A stretch of 12,547 nucleotides of DNA from RYN-417 sp043745485 (GCA_043745485.1 JAYTSU010000042.1:1-12547), one strand, 5' to 3'; numbered from the stretch's first letter, positions 1 through 5,859 are shown. Numbers and translations are program-made. Notes: a model not told the origin generated them from the letters alone.

Positions 1-1
1 A

Positions 2-184
2 ACGTTTGCCTTACAGGCTCACCGAAGCTTAAAAAATGATATTTCTGGTGTTGATATTACGTACGATACAGAAGGTAATTTATGCTTAATAGAGACTAAT
101 ATTACGCCTGAGTGGCAAGGTTTTAAGCAGGCGACAGGCATCGATGTCGCTGCTATAATAATAGAATACATAACGGAGTTATAA
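2..184 (+). CDS. ATP-grasp ligase, C-terminal fragment (5' end outside window)
   Basis: Only the last 60 codons are present, in the frame ending at the TAA at 182-184. The translated tail has GVDITYD followed by LIETNITPEWQGF, which corresponds to the end of the RimK-type ATP-grasp fold, where a GxD strand is followed by an E-x-N Mg/ATP ligand motif. The same two elements occur in the two ATP-grasp proteins downstream (GFDF/DEN and GVDI/EVN). By family knowledge this would be an ATP-dependent carboxylate-amine ligase working through an acyl-phosphate; the substrate is unknown. Its stop overlaps the start of the next gene by one base (TAATG), so the two are probably translationally coupled. 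The N-terminal and central domains cannot be assessed. Confidence 0.75.
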   Translation, partial: TFALQAHRSLKNDISGVDITYDTEGNLCLIETNITPEWQGFKQATGIDVAAIIIEYITEL

Positions 185-1119
185 TGTCAGCACCACGAAT
201 TGGTTTTTATAAATCCGTGCAAGGTTCATTTACTGAAAGCCGTATTGCTGATATTAAACGTAAATTATCTGATGAACATGGTTGCGAGGTGGTTGAAGCA
301 GATTTTAGGAACGGAGTTTTAATAGACGGCAAGGTATACGTAGACAATGTATGCCTGAATGAGCTTGATGTCTATTTTTGGCATGATTCAATTCAGCCGT
401 CAATTACAGGTGCGGACAGCTATTATGTGCATTTGCTACGAGCTATAGGGGCTGATGTTACGGTCATTAATTCAGCAGATAGTATCGAATGTGTTAATGA
501 TAAACTTCGCGCACATAGCTTGCTACGTTTAAATGGATTGCCCGTCTCGCGCTTTGCACTTGTAAGAAGCGAAGATCGAGCTGGGATTGAAAGCGCTTTT
601 AAATCACTAAACGCATCGGTTCTTATTAAGCCTCGGTATGGCGGATGGGGTACGGGGATAGTTAAGTGCCAGTCAGTAGAAGAGCTGCAAAGTATTATAG
701 AACTTTGTACTGCTGCGTGTGGTAAGAATCAACAGTTTTTGTTAGAAGAATTTTATGAAAATGATCCTGAGGGATGGACATCGGTTAGCATGGTTGGCCA
801 GAATCCGGTCATAGGCTATCGTAAGCCATTAACGCTCGGAGGATCGGATTGGAAGATTTATGATCCAGAAAAGAAAGACGGCCGCGGTACAGAGTCTGAA
901 TATGTAAAACCGTCCGAAGAACTCATTGCTCTATCTCAACAGGCACAACGCGCTATAAAAAAAGACATTATAGGGTTTGATTTTATCCGTACTCATGAAG
1001 GCTATAAGATTGTTGACGAGAATGGCCGTCCTGGGCTTTATGAGCATTGCTTGCAATCGGCCAATCAAAATATCGTTGATATAATCACAGACTTAATAGT
1101 CAGTAAAGTTAAAATCTAA
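184..1119 (+). CDS. RimK-like ATP-grasp ligase (311 aa), substrate unknown
   Basis: This is a complete ATP-grasp enzyme, predicted to be a cytoplasmic ATP-dependent ligase that activates a carboxylate as acyl-phosphate and joins it to an amine. Residues 1-95 form a divergent pre-ATP-grasp domain. The nucleotide-binding lysine and glycine loop are at 149-158 (KPRYGGWGTG), the hinge-like LLEEF is at 186-190, GFDF is at 264-267 and the metal-binding DENGRPG is at 278-284. It resembles RimK/LysX-type amidoligases in layout but lacks RimK signatures such as the FRSNLHxGG loop, so it is not a second RimK. The start is supported by GGAG at 175-178, five bases upstream, and by the TAATG overlap with the preceding ATP-grasp gene. 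Lying between another ATP-grasp and a retropepsin/RimK pair suggests a peptide or protein modification pathway; that is inference. Confidence 0.8.
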   Translation: MSAPRIGFYKSVQGSFTESRIADIKRKLSDEHGCEVVEADFRNGVLIDGKVYVDNVCLNELDVYFWHDSIQPSITGADSYYVHLLRAIGADVTVINSADSIECVNDKLRAHSLLRLNGLPVSRFALVRSEDRAGIESAFKSLNASVLIKPRYGGWGTGIVKCQSVEELQSIIELCTAACGKNQQFLLEEFYENDPEGWTSVSMVGQNPVIGYRKPLTLGGSDWKIYDPEKKDGRGTESEYVKPSEELIALSQQAQRAIKKDIIGFDFIRTHEGYKIVDENGRPGLYEHCLQSANQNIVDIITDLIVSKVKI

Positions 1120-1121
1120 GC

Positions 1122-1145
1122 TTTAATTATTGTAAAATAATTAAA
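1122..1145. repeat. Perfect AT-only inverted repeat, 10-bp arms
   Basis: TTTAATTATT (1122-1131) and AATAATTAAA (1136-1145) are exact reverse complements around a GTAA loop. The right part of the left arm and the loop overlap the predicted -35 element of the promoter for the retropepsin gene. It could be a DNA operator or a weak hairpin ending the upstream transcript. There is no GC in the stem and no clean U tract, so an efficient intrinsic terminator is unlikely. Confidence 0.6.
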
Positions 1146-1158
1146 ATTATGCTATAAT
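1130..1158 (+). promoter_or_regulatory. Sigma70-like promoter for the retropepsin-rimK genes
   Basis: The -35 element TTGTAA is at 1130-1135, then a 17-nt spacer, then a perfect -10 TATAAT at 1153-1158 preceded by an extended -10 TGC. Only seven bases separate the -10 from the ATG at 1166, so the predicted transcription start coincides with the start codon and the mRNA would be leaderless. No Shine-Dalgarno sequence is present. Confidence 0.7.
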
Positions 1159-1165
1159 ACATTTT

Positions 1166-1663
1166 ATGAGTAACAACAATCAAAAAAAGATAATAGGCCG
1201 AGCAGAAAGAATATACATCTCGGCTATAGATGCCATAATTCCAGCAAAAATAGACACGGGAGCGGATTTAAGTAGTATATGGGCTTCGGATATTGAATTA
1301 GTTGGAAGTGAACTAAATTTTAAGTTGTTCGACTCAACTAGTAAATATTTTACCGGTAAGGTAATCGAATTGCCTAAGAGCGAGTACCGTTTAACAAGAA
1401 TCGCTAATTCATTTGGCCAAAAAGAACTGCGTTATGCTGTTAAGCTCAGTATTGAACTTGCTGAGCGAAAAATAAATGCGACATTTACACTTTCTGATCG
1501 TTCTGCAAAACTATACCCTATTTTAATTGGCTGCAGGTTGTTAAAAGGCAAATTTATTGTCGATGTGTCTAAGGGTGATGTATTATATACTGAAGAACAA
1601 AAAAAATATGCGAAGCTTCAGGCTGACTTAAAAAAAATCACTAGTTTGTCTAAGGGAGCGTAA
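1166..1663 (+). CDS. RimB-like retropepsin-type aspartic protease (PF05618 family)
   Basis: The 165-residue protein has the retropepsin active-site motif DTGAD at residues 30-34, preceded by the lead-in AIIPAKI, and the family's C-terminal element YPILIGCRLLKGKFIVDVS at about 117-135. The family was long annotated as an ATP-dependent zinc protease. It is now known as the RimB/RLAP group, which pairs with RimK and removes the poly-glutamate tails RimK adds. One DTGA motif per chain implies that a dimer forms the active site, as in retropepsins. The rimK gene follows at once, 3 nt after the stop, which fits the writer/eraser arrangement. The start is fixed by the promoter directly upstream. Its natural substrate in this organism is unknown; RimA is not seen in the window. 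Confidence 0.82.
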   Translation: MSNNNQKKIIGRAERIYISAIDAIIPAKIDTGADLSSIWASDIELVGSELNFKLFDSTSKYFTGKVIELPKSEYRLTRIANSFGQKELRYAVKLSIELAERKINATFTLSDRSAKLYPILIGCRLLKGKFIVDVSKGDVLYTEEQKKYAKLQADLKKITSLSKGA

Positions 1664-1666
1664 CGT

Positions 1667-2578
1667 ATGAAAATTGCTATTTTATCAAATGGACCCGGCA
1701 ACTATTCGACAAAGCGGCTCAAAGAAGAAGCTCTCAAGCATGGACATGAGATTATTGTCGTTAAGTACAAAGATTGTCATGCAACTATTGAGCAGTCAAA
1801 CCCAATAGTGCGCTATAAAGGCGAAATATTAACTGATATTGATGCAATAATCCCGCGCATTGCCAGTACTATGACTCGCTACGGGACTGCTATTGTCCGC
1901 CAGTTTGAAATGCAAGGTGTATTTACGACAGCCAGTTCGATTGCTATAAACCGTTCGCGCGATAAGCTACGTTCGATTCAACTTCTCGCACGTGCTGGTG
2001 TTGGCATACCCAAAACTGTCTTTACTCGTAATCTTATAGATATCGAAGAACTAATTGATGGTATGGGTGGTTTCCCAGTAATTATTAAGCTTGCGCGTGG
2101 TACGCATGGCAATGGCGTTGTTTTAGCTGAGTCAAAAAAAGCTGCAAAAAGTGTTATGCAAGCTTTTTATGTTATGGATGATGATGGGACTAATATTTTG
2201 TTACAAGAATTTGTTAAAGAATCGGCTGGCGAAGACATCCGAGCCTTCATTGTGGGCGGTAAGGTGGTTGCAAGTATGAAACGTCAAAGTCTGGATGATG
2301 ATTTTCGATCTAACTTACACCAAGGTGGTGAGGGAACTGCGGTCAAATTGACTGAGGAAGAGCGTAAGACAGTTCAAAAGGCAGCTAAAGCCATGGGACT
2401 TTCTATATGTGGTGTCGACATCATGCGTTCCGCTCGTGGTCCATTGGTGCTAGAAGTTAACTCAAGCCCGGGCTTTGGGATTGAAAAGGTTACTGGGCAC
2501 AATGTGAGCGAAAAAATCATCGAATACATCGAACAAAACGCCAGACGTCATCCACGTAAAGATCGTGTTGGTGCGTAG
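1667..2578 (+). CDS. rimK: RimK, protein/peptide alpha-L-glutamate ligase
   Basis: The protein (303 aa, normal RimK length) aligns by eye with E. coli RimK from end to end. It has MKIAILS at the start, the KGxxLxxxDAxIPRI segment at 51-65, YGTAIVRQFEM at 72-82, SRDKLRSIQLLAR at 97-109, the ATP-binding lysines K100 and K141, the glycine loop GTHGNGVVLAES at 145-156, LLQEF at 178-182, the FRSNLHQGG loop at 213-221 and GVDI/EVNSSPG at 249-269. In proteobacteria RimK adds glutamates to the C-terminus of ribosomal protein S6; whether S6 is the target here is not shown. A GGGAG site at 1654-1658 lies 8 nt before the ATG, unlike the leaderless gene before it, so it is read as the second gene of a two-gene operon with the retropepsin. 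Confidence 0.92.
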   Translation: MKIAILSNGPGNYSTKRLKEEALKHGHEIIVVKYKDCHATIEQSNPIVRYKGEILTDIDAIIPRIASTMTRYGTAIVRQFEMQGVFTTASSIAINRSRDKLRSIQLLARAGVGIPKTVFTRNLIDIEELIDGMGGFPVIIKLARGTHGNGVVLAESKKAAKSVMQAFYVMDDDGTNILLQEFVKESAGEDIRAFIVGGKVVASMKRQSLDDDFRSNLHQGGEGTAVKLTEEERKTVQKAAKAMGLSICGVDIMRSARGPLVLEVNSSPGFGIEKVTGHNVSEKIIEYIEQNARRHPRKDRVGA

Positions 2579-2580
2579 GC

Positions 2581-2586
2581 TATACT
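2581..2586 (+). promoter_or_regulatory. -10 element (TATACT) for a leaderless transcript
   Basis: TATACT ends nine bases before the ATG at 2596, just after the rimK stop codon. There is no recognisable -35 and no Shine-Dalgarno. It fits the leaderless pattern seen at other genes in the window but is weaker than most. Confidence 0.45.
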
Positions 2587-2595
2587 AAAAAGTAG

Positions 2596-3123
2596 ATGGA
2601 TAGACACGTTAAAATAGCTACGCGTATGTGGAGGTATAGAAATAGGATCTCTTTAATTGCTTTTTTTGGAACACTACTTATCATTGGGCTTCTTGTTTAT
2701 GATTATAGCAAGACAGGCGACAAGATTTTAAGCGACGTCTGTATCAAGTACGAAACCCTTACTAACGGTGGTCAAAATACATCCAGGAGCAGGGTGCAGT
2801 GTTCACTGAGCCTTGAAAAGGTTAATACCGAAGCTACTCGTGAGCGGGGTCTATCTGGTCGTAGTTCGATGCCACCAAGTCATGGAATGCTGTTTGTTTT
2901 TGATAGCATCGGGCGCCAATGTATATGGATGAAAGATATGCGTTTTAATCTGGATATAGTCTGGCTGAATGCTCAAGGTAGAGTGATTAAACAAGTAGAG
3001 AATATCGCTCCATCTACCTATCCAGATTCGTTCTGTGCTGACGATACGTTTTATGTAATAGAGGTAAATGCAGGTGTAGCAAAGAGCGCCGGTTTATCAC
3101 AGGGTTCGTACGTAAATCTCTAA
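2596..3123 (+). CDS. Membrane-anchored DUF192 family protein
   Basis: Residues 18-36 form one transmembrane helix (or uncleaved signal anchor) after a basic N-terminus, placing the rest outside the membrane. Residues 66-175 match the DUF192 family (PF02643): RERGLSGRSSMP, GMLFVFD, then IWMKDMRFNLDIVWLN and a closing FYVIEVNAG...SGL..G. The biochemical role of DUF192 proteins is not established. Two cysteines in the outer domain, near WMKDM and in the SFCADD segment, could form a disulfide. The first ATG is preferred because a TATACT -10 lies 9 nt upstream; the next in-frame ATG (2626) has no better signal. It follows rimK by 17 nt but may have its own promoter. Confidence 0.83.
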   Translation: MDRHVKIATRMWRYRNRISLIAFFGTLLIIGLLVYDYSKTGDKILSDVCIKYETLTNGGQNTSRSRVQCSLSLEKVNTEATRERGLSGRSSMPPSHGMLFVFDSIGRQCIWMKDMRFNLDIVWLNAQGRVIKQVENIAPSTYPDSFCADDTFYVIEVNAGVAKSAGLSQGSYVNL

Positions 3124-3139
3124 GAACTTATAACGCTCA

Positions 3140-3148
3140 TGGTAAACT
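3140..3148 (+). promoter_or_regulatory. Extended -10 (TGG TAAACT) upstream of membrane protein gene
   Basis: TGG followed by TAAACT ends eight bases before the ATG at 3157. No -35 is clear. AGGG lies too close to the ATG to be a convincing ribosome binding site, so a leaderless start is the better reading. Confidence 0.4.
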
Positions 3149-3156
3149 AAGGGTTA

Positions 3157-3651
3157 ATGATATACGCACTCATAGCTCTTATTGTAGTTATTGTGATACT
3201 GCAGCTGCTTTTAAAGACCAATACGGCTGTAGTTTTCTTCGCTATTTGTGCTGGCAGTGTTTTGGTTGCGGCGGCAGGCAAGGACACAGATTTGTTAGCC
3301 CATTCGTTGGGTAGTAACATGCAAGTTTCTACGAATGTTTTGCAAGCTGCTACTGTCTTACTGCCAGGAGTTATTAGTGCACTGTTACTACGTAAGCGCG
3401 TATCTGCTACGCTTTCGATCATTGCTATCATTCCGGCAGTATGTAGTGCGTTAGTTGGGCTGACTACTGTGTACCCGTTCTTAAGTGGATCTTTTCAAAA
3501 TACTCTTACCGCTAGTACTGGCTGGCCGCTGATTGTACGGTATTATGAGCTGATTGTTGTCGTTGGAATTGTCTTTAGTTTAATCTTGTTAGCCCTTACG
3601 ATGCCTAAGTATCATAAAGATGACAAACACAAAAAAGGCAAACACCATTAG
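3157..3651 (+). CDS. Small multi-pass membrane protein, unknown function
   Basis: I do not recognise this 164-residue protein. Hydrophobic segments at about residues 2-19, 22-40, 61-79, 84-104 and 129-149 predict four or five membrane helices. The C-terminus (151-164) is a short hydrophilic tail rich in Lys and His, probably cytoplasmic. There is no catalytic motif. It starts 33 nt after the DUF192 gene and ends facing the minus-strand gene at 3699. Coding status rests on length, clean hydrophobic periodicity and the -10 element just upstream. The overlapping minus-strand frame at 3147-3431 is a shadow. Confidence 0.72.
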   Translation: MIYALIALIVVIVILQLLLKTNTAVVFFAICAGSVLVAAAGKDTDLLAHSLGSNMQVSTNVLQAATVLLPGVISALLLRKRVSATLSIIAIIPAVCSALVGLTTVYPFLSGSFQNTLTASTGWPLIVRYYELIVVVGIVFSLILLALTMPKYHKDDKHKKGKHH

Positions 3652-3698
3652 TTAAAAAATTTCGAGCAAGGATCACACTGGATGGTTTTTAAAACGTA

Positions 3699-4085
3699 TT
3701 AGCTGTTATCAATGGTTGTATCGTTGAGTGTTTTGCCAGGTTCTGTAGTGTAGTTATTTTTTTCTACAACACTGTATTCTGCTTCTGAATGTATGACTTT
3801 TTCTATTTCTTTTACCTGATGATTTGGCTTGATTATAAACGACCCTCGGTTTAGGTGAATTTTTTGGTATTTGCTTAGCTGTAAGGGTATACGGACGTGA
3901 CAGTTTTCGTCAGAACATTCACATATGAAATGCAGTAATAAATCGTCGGTTCTAACCAAGTTGGAATTACCATCCTCAACATAGTTCGCGTCAATCTCAT
4001 CAAGTCCAATGCCCACCTTTTCATTTGCACGTCTAAAAATCATTTCATTTTCTATCTGACGTCGTTCTGAAATGGGTATCTCCAT
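3699..4085 (-). CDS. Small Cys-rich protein, CxCxxxxC family, unknown function
   Basis: The 128-residue protein begins with an SERRQIENEMIFRRANEKV helix and contains HFICECSDENCHVRIPLQLSKY at about 52-73, followed by FIIKPNHQ (83-90) and YSVVEKN (104-110). From memory, the same pattern (an E-ALFREVNE-like helix, then F-CEC-D--C--RI-L---Y, then F-V-PGHE and Y-VVEK) occurs in short uncharacterised proteins common in Actinobacteria. Cysteines 55, 57 and 62 with His52 or His63 could bind a metal; this is inference. The tail after residue 110 is polar and probably disordered. No Shine-Dalgarno precedes the ATG; a TGT-TAGTAT extended -10 ends 6 nt upstream. A strong promoter, structured RNA and terminator also lie upstream on the same strand, so the gene may be controlled by that element. 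Confidence 0.75.
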   Translation of the reverse strand: MEIPISERRQIENEMIFRRANEKVGIGLDEIDANYVEDGNSNLVRTDDLLLHFICECSDENCHVRIPLQLSKYQKIHLNRGSFIIKPNHQVKEIEKVIHSEAEYSVVEKNNYTTEPGKTLNDTTIDNS

Positions 4086-4091
4086 ATACTG

Positions 4092-4100
4092 ATACTAACA
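4092..4100 (-). promoter_or_regulatory. Possible extended -10 (TGT TAGTAT) for the Cys-rich gene
   Basis: On the minus strand TGT plus TAGTAT ends six bases before the ATG at 4085. It matches TATAAT at four of six positions and has no good -35. If used, the transcript is leaderless. The alternative is read-through of the terminator from the promoter at 4267-4295. Confidence 0.35.
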
Positions 4101-4119
4101 GTATTATGTATTAAGCACT

Positions 4120-4147
4120 AAAAAAGAGGCACTTTATGTGCCCCTTT
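4120..4147 (-). terminator. Rho-independent terminator of the structured RNA
   Basis: On the minus strand AAAGGGGCAC (4147-4138) pairs with GTGCCTCTTT (4132-4123) around a five-base loop, giving a 10-bp stem with one G-U pair. It is followed by a run of six T (4125-4120). The 5' arm can alternatively pair GGGG with the CCCC just upstream (within 4153-4158), which would disrupt the terminator. Confidence 0.82.
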
Positions 4148-4259
4148 AATTTGGGGAAGACTTGCACCCACAGATGTAGCTTTCTAACTAACAAATCTGA
4201 ACTTACTAACTCGATCGGCTACATATATCGAACAATAGTGCTGTTTCACGTGGTCTTCC
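4120..4259 (-). ncRNA. Unidentified structured RNA, about 140 nt, or 5' attenuator leader
   Basis: A consensus promoter puts the transcript 5' end at 4259, exactly where a closing helix begins: GGAAGAC (4259-4253) pairs perfectly with GTCTTCC (4161-4155). Inside it ATGTAGC pairs with GCTACAT (arms in 4218-4224 and 4173-4179), with smaller possible pairings ACAG/CTGT and GCAC/GTGC between the two. The large apical loop carries GTTAGT twice. The transcript ends at a strong terminator at 4120. I find no SRP, RNase P, tmRNA, 6S or tRNA signature. It could be a free small RNA, or a riboswitch-like leader for the gene starting at 4085, since promoter, structure, terminator and gene follow in that order on one strand. 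Existence of a transcript is well supported; function is unknown. Confidence 0.68.
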
Positions 4260-4266
4260 GAGGAAT

Positions 4267-4295
4267 AATATAGCAACTCAAAAAGTCTTCGTCAA
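4267..4295 (-). promoter_or_regulatory. Near-consensus sigma70 promoter for the structured RNA
   Basis: On the minus strand the -35 TTGACG (4295-4290) and -10 TATATT (4272-4267) each match consensus at five of six positions and are separated by exactly 17 nt. Seven bases after the -10 comes the G at 4259 that opens the closing stem. An A/T-rich stretch lies upstream of the -35. It sits just past the end of the GH25-like gene. Confidence 0.78.
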
Positions 4296-4321
4296 TACTT
4301 TTTATTGGCAGTAACGGTTTT

Positions 4322-5188
4322 CTATATGCAAGAATGATTATTGTCTAAGTTTTTTACGATGTACTGTGTAAGAGAAATAAAACCACCTGAAGTAAGCGGA
4401 GTTACATTACAGTTATTCTTAGCGTTGGTAAGACTTGTGCCACTTGGTCGCCAGTTGCCCAGGCCCAATAAATTACTTGCTGAGCTTATAGTATTGCCCG
4501 TTATCGTACCCCATTGATAGGCAGTTGAATACAGGCCTACGGTGGCAGACTTTGACTGATAATAAGCACCAAAACCTTCAAGTGCTGCGGTGTTACGCAC
4601 TAGTGCCTCGCTACTGCCAGATTGCCATGTATTCATAGTCTCAACATCAAGCCACCAAACGTATTGTGATGTATCTGTACTCAAACCTTTGCTTGAAGTA
4701 GCGTTCTTGAAAACACCCTCAGTATATATAGAGCGATTCCAGCCATATAGCCAAGAACAAGCTCTGTCATTCTGACCAGCGCATACGTTGCCGTACGGAT
4801 TAGTTGGGAGACTCCCGTTTAGGTCATACGGCGTGGTAGGCCACGTAGTTATCTGCGATATTACTTCGCCTGGGTTTGCCGTATTAACATACAGCTGAAA
4901 ACGGGACTGATTCGAACCGTACTTTGCGGTATTTGCCCACACAAGTTGGTCGGCAAGACACGTGTTTGGTGTGCTCGCTTTTCCGCCATTTACTCCAACA
5001 ATTCCGAAATAAAAAGTAGTTGGCAGGCTTCTGCCGCACTGAGGATACGAAACATCATAGCCGCGTAATTCGGGCGTTACAGATGCATAGGCACCTAAGC
5101 TGCTTACTGATTTGGCTGCAAGCGCCATAGATGGAATGAGCAAGATACCTAAGAATCCTAAAGATAATAGTACAAATAGTTTTTTCAT
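4322..5188 (-). CDS. Secreted GH25-like glycoside hydrolase-fold protein
   Basis: The protein (288 aa from the ATG at 5188) has a signal peptide MKKLFVLLSLGFLGILLIPS-MALA with predicted cleavage after residue 24. The mature part suggests a GH25-like TIM barrel: RGYDVSYPQCG near the start (42-52), FGIVGVNGG (61-69), QLYVNTANPGE (98-108), WWLDVETMNTW (178-188) with a D-x-E pair (D181, E183) like the lysozyme catalytic motif, and VGLYSTAYQWGTITG (217-231). Six cysteines suit an exported, disulfide-bonded protein. A role in cutting or binding peptidoglycan, of itself or a host cell, is inference. An upstream in-frame ATG at 5224 adds 12 residues, but 5188 is chosen because it gives a clean signal peptide and has TATAAT nine bases upstream. 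Confidence 0.78.
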   Translation of the reverse strand: MKKLFVLLSLGFLGILLIPSMALAAKSVSSLGAYASVTPELRGYDVSYPQCGRSLPTTFYFGIVGVNGGKASTPNTCLADQLVWANTAKYGSNQSRFQLYVNTANPGEVISQITTWPTTPYDLNGSLPTNPYGNVCAGQNDRACSWLYGWNRSIYTEGVFKNATSSKGLSTDTSQYVWWLDVETMNTWQSGSSEALVRNTAALEGFGAYYQSKSATVGLYSTAYQWGTITGNTISSASNLLGLGNWRPSGTSLTNAKNNCNVTPLTSGGFISLTQYIVKNLDNNHSCI

Positions 5189-5197
5189 GCACTTATA

Positions 5198-5203
5198 ATT
5201 ATA
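5198..5203 (-). promoter_or_regulatory. -10 element TATAAT for the GH25-like gene
   Basis: A perfect TATAAT on the minus strand ends nine bases before the chosen ATG at 5188. No clear -35 or Shine-Dalgarno is seen. It lies inside the longer open frame that starts at 5224, which supports the shorter start. Confidence 0.5.
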
Positions 5204-5302
5204 GCGGCTTACGACTTTTATCACTAACTACTGAATACTATGCTGCTGATGAGCTCATAATTTTTAGCCAAACGGTGCATTGTAATCGTTACTGCAACTG
5301 AA

Positions 5303-5623
5303 TTAAATAACTAAAGAAGTAAAATTTGCGTTCTGTAAATTAAGGCCAATACCTGAGATTACGTATAGATAGAACATACCCAAAGCTACGAAGCCAGTTA
5401 ACACTAAGATAAGGAATCCTTGCGTTACAAGCCGCTCTTTAAAGGACAGATAACTTACATAGAGGAGGCTAATTGTATCGAAGAAGGCTGCCAGCAGCAC
5501 TGCAATATGATTTGATTGTATGCTGCGTAAGAAGTGATTATTCAATACCCACAATACTACAATGCTCAAAGCAACTACGGCCAAATCTATAAAGAATAAT
5601 TGGCTAATATGTTTATTAGTCAT
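5303..5623 (-). CDS. Small three-helix membrane protein, unknown function
   Basis: I do not recognise this 106-residue protein. Hydrophobic segments at about residues 9-28, 40-59 and 68-92 predict three membrane helices with short polar connections; there is no signal or catalytic motif. The frame can be opened three codons earlier at a TTG (5632), but the ATG at 5623 is preferred: TATACT lies 8 nt upstream of it and would overlap the longer start. The gap to the GH25-like gene downstream is about 115 nt, and that gene has its own -10, so they need not be an operon. Confidence 0.65.
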   Translation of the reverse strand: MTNKHISQLFFIDLAVVALSIVVLWVLNNHFLRSIQSNHIAVLLAAFFDTISLLYVSYLSFKERLVTQGFLILVLTGFVALGMFYLYVISGIGLNLQNANFTSLVI

Positions 5624-5631
5624 CACATGCA

Positions 5632-5637
5632 AGTATA
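5632..5637 (-). promoter_or_regulatory. -10 element TATACT for the three-helix membrane protein
   Basis: TATACT on the minus strand ends eight bases before the ATG at 5623 with no Shine-Dalgarno between them. No convincing -35 is present. Confidence 0.4.
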
Positions 5638-5681
5638 TAACAAAAATGACCTATAAAACGAAAGGTAATAGGGGTTATGCT

Positions 5682-5703
5682 TGGAGGGCCCGTTGAGACT
5701 TGG
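5682..5703 (-). repeat. Partial copy of the tRNA-Lys 3' end, direct orientation
   Basis: This 22-base stretch matches the tRNA-Lys 3' end at 5868-5889 at 20 of 22 positions, in the same orientation and 186 bp away. It covers the CCA, the acceptor 3' strand and part of the T arm. No matching 5' acceptor strand follows, so it is not a functional tRNA. It is a tRNA-derived fragment, compatible with an old attachment site or a decayed tRNA duplicate. Confidence 0.7.
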
Positions 5704-5803
5704 TCACCTTTGGCGACCCCCGAACTTCTGCCTTGCAAGCTAGCTTACAGGTGAAGATTCGTTTCCGAATAGCCACTGGCTATTCTCACTCACGACACCA
5801 GTG

Positions 5804-5836
5804 TGTCGTGAATTCAAGTCACTAGACGCTCCAATA
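5804..5836 (+). repeat. Inverted partial copy of the tRNA-Lys 3' half
   Basis: On the + strand this reads TGTCGTGAATTCAAGTC and ends CTCCAATA. The minus-strand tRNA-Lys reads TGTCGTGAGTTCAAGTC and ends CTCCAATA (5899-5865). The first 17 bases differ at one position, the acceptor part is diverged and two bases shorter, and the CCA plus flank are kept. No 5' half is found upstream on the + strand. Confidence 0.6.
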
Positions 5837-5859
5837 AAAAGACCCCACAGTCGTGAGGT
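5836..5859 (-). terminator. Rho-independent terminator after tRNA-Lys
   Basis: On the minus strand ACCTCAC (5859-5853) pairs with GTGGGGT (5848-5842) across a four-base loop, with one T-G wobble, followed by CTTTTT (5841-5836). The wobble pairs only in the minus-strand RNA, and it lies directly downstream of the tRNA CCA end. Confidence 0.8.

Noticed and set aside
184..1119. A second RimK
   Set aside because: The ATP-grasp motifs are present, but the RimK-specific N-terminal segments and the FRSNLHxGG loop are missing.
3147..3431. A 94-codon minus-strand frame
   Set aside because: It lies antisense to the membrane protein at 3157-3651, whose hydrophobic pattern is coherent; the antisense frame has no start signal or recognisable feature.
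3652..3698. A bidirectional terminator between the converging genes at 3651 and 3699
   Set aside because: Only a weak AT-only pairing with a long loop can be drawn; it is not a credible terminator.
4153..4259. A tRNA with a long variable arm or a tRNA-like RNA
   Set aside because: The 7-bp end pairing and nearby CCA suggested it, but no T loop, D arm or anticodon arm can be drawn, and the discriminator/CCA spacing does not fit.
5682..5836. A second tRNA or a CRISPR-like repeat array
   Set aside because: There is no matching 5' acceptor strand, and the copies differ in length, orientation and spacing, unlike a CRISPR array.
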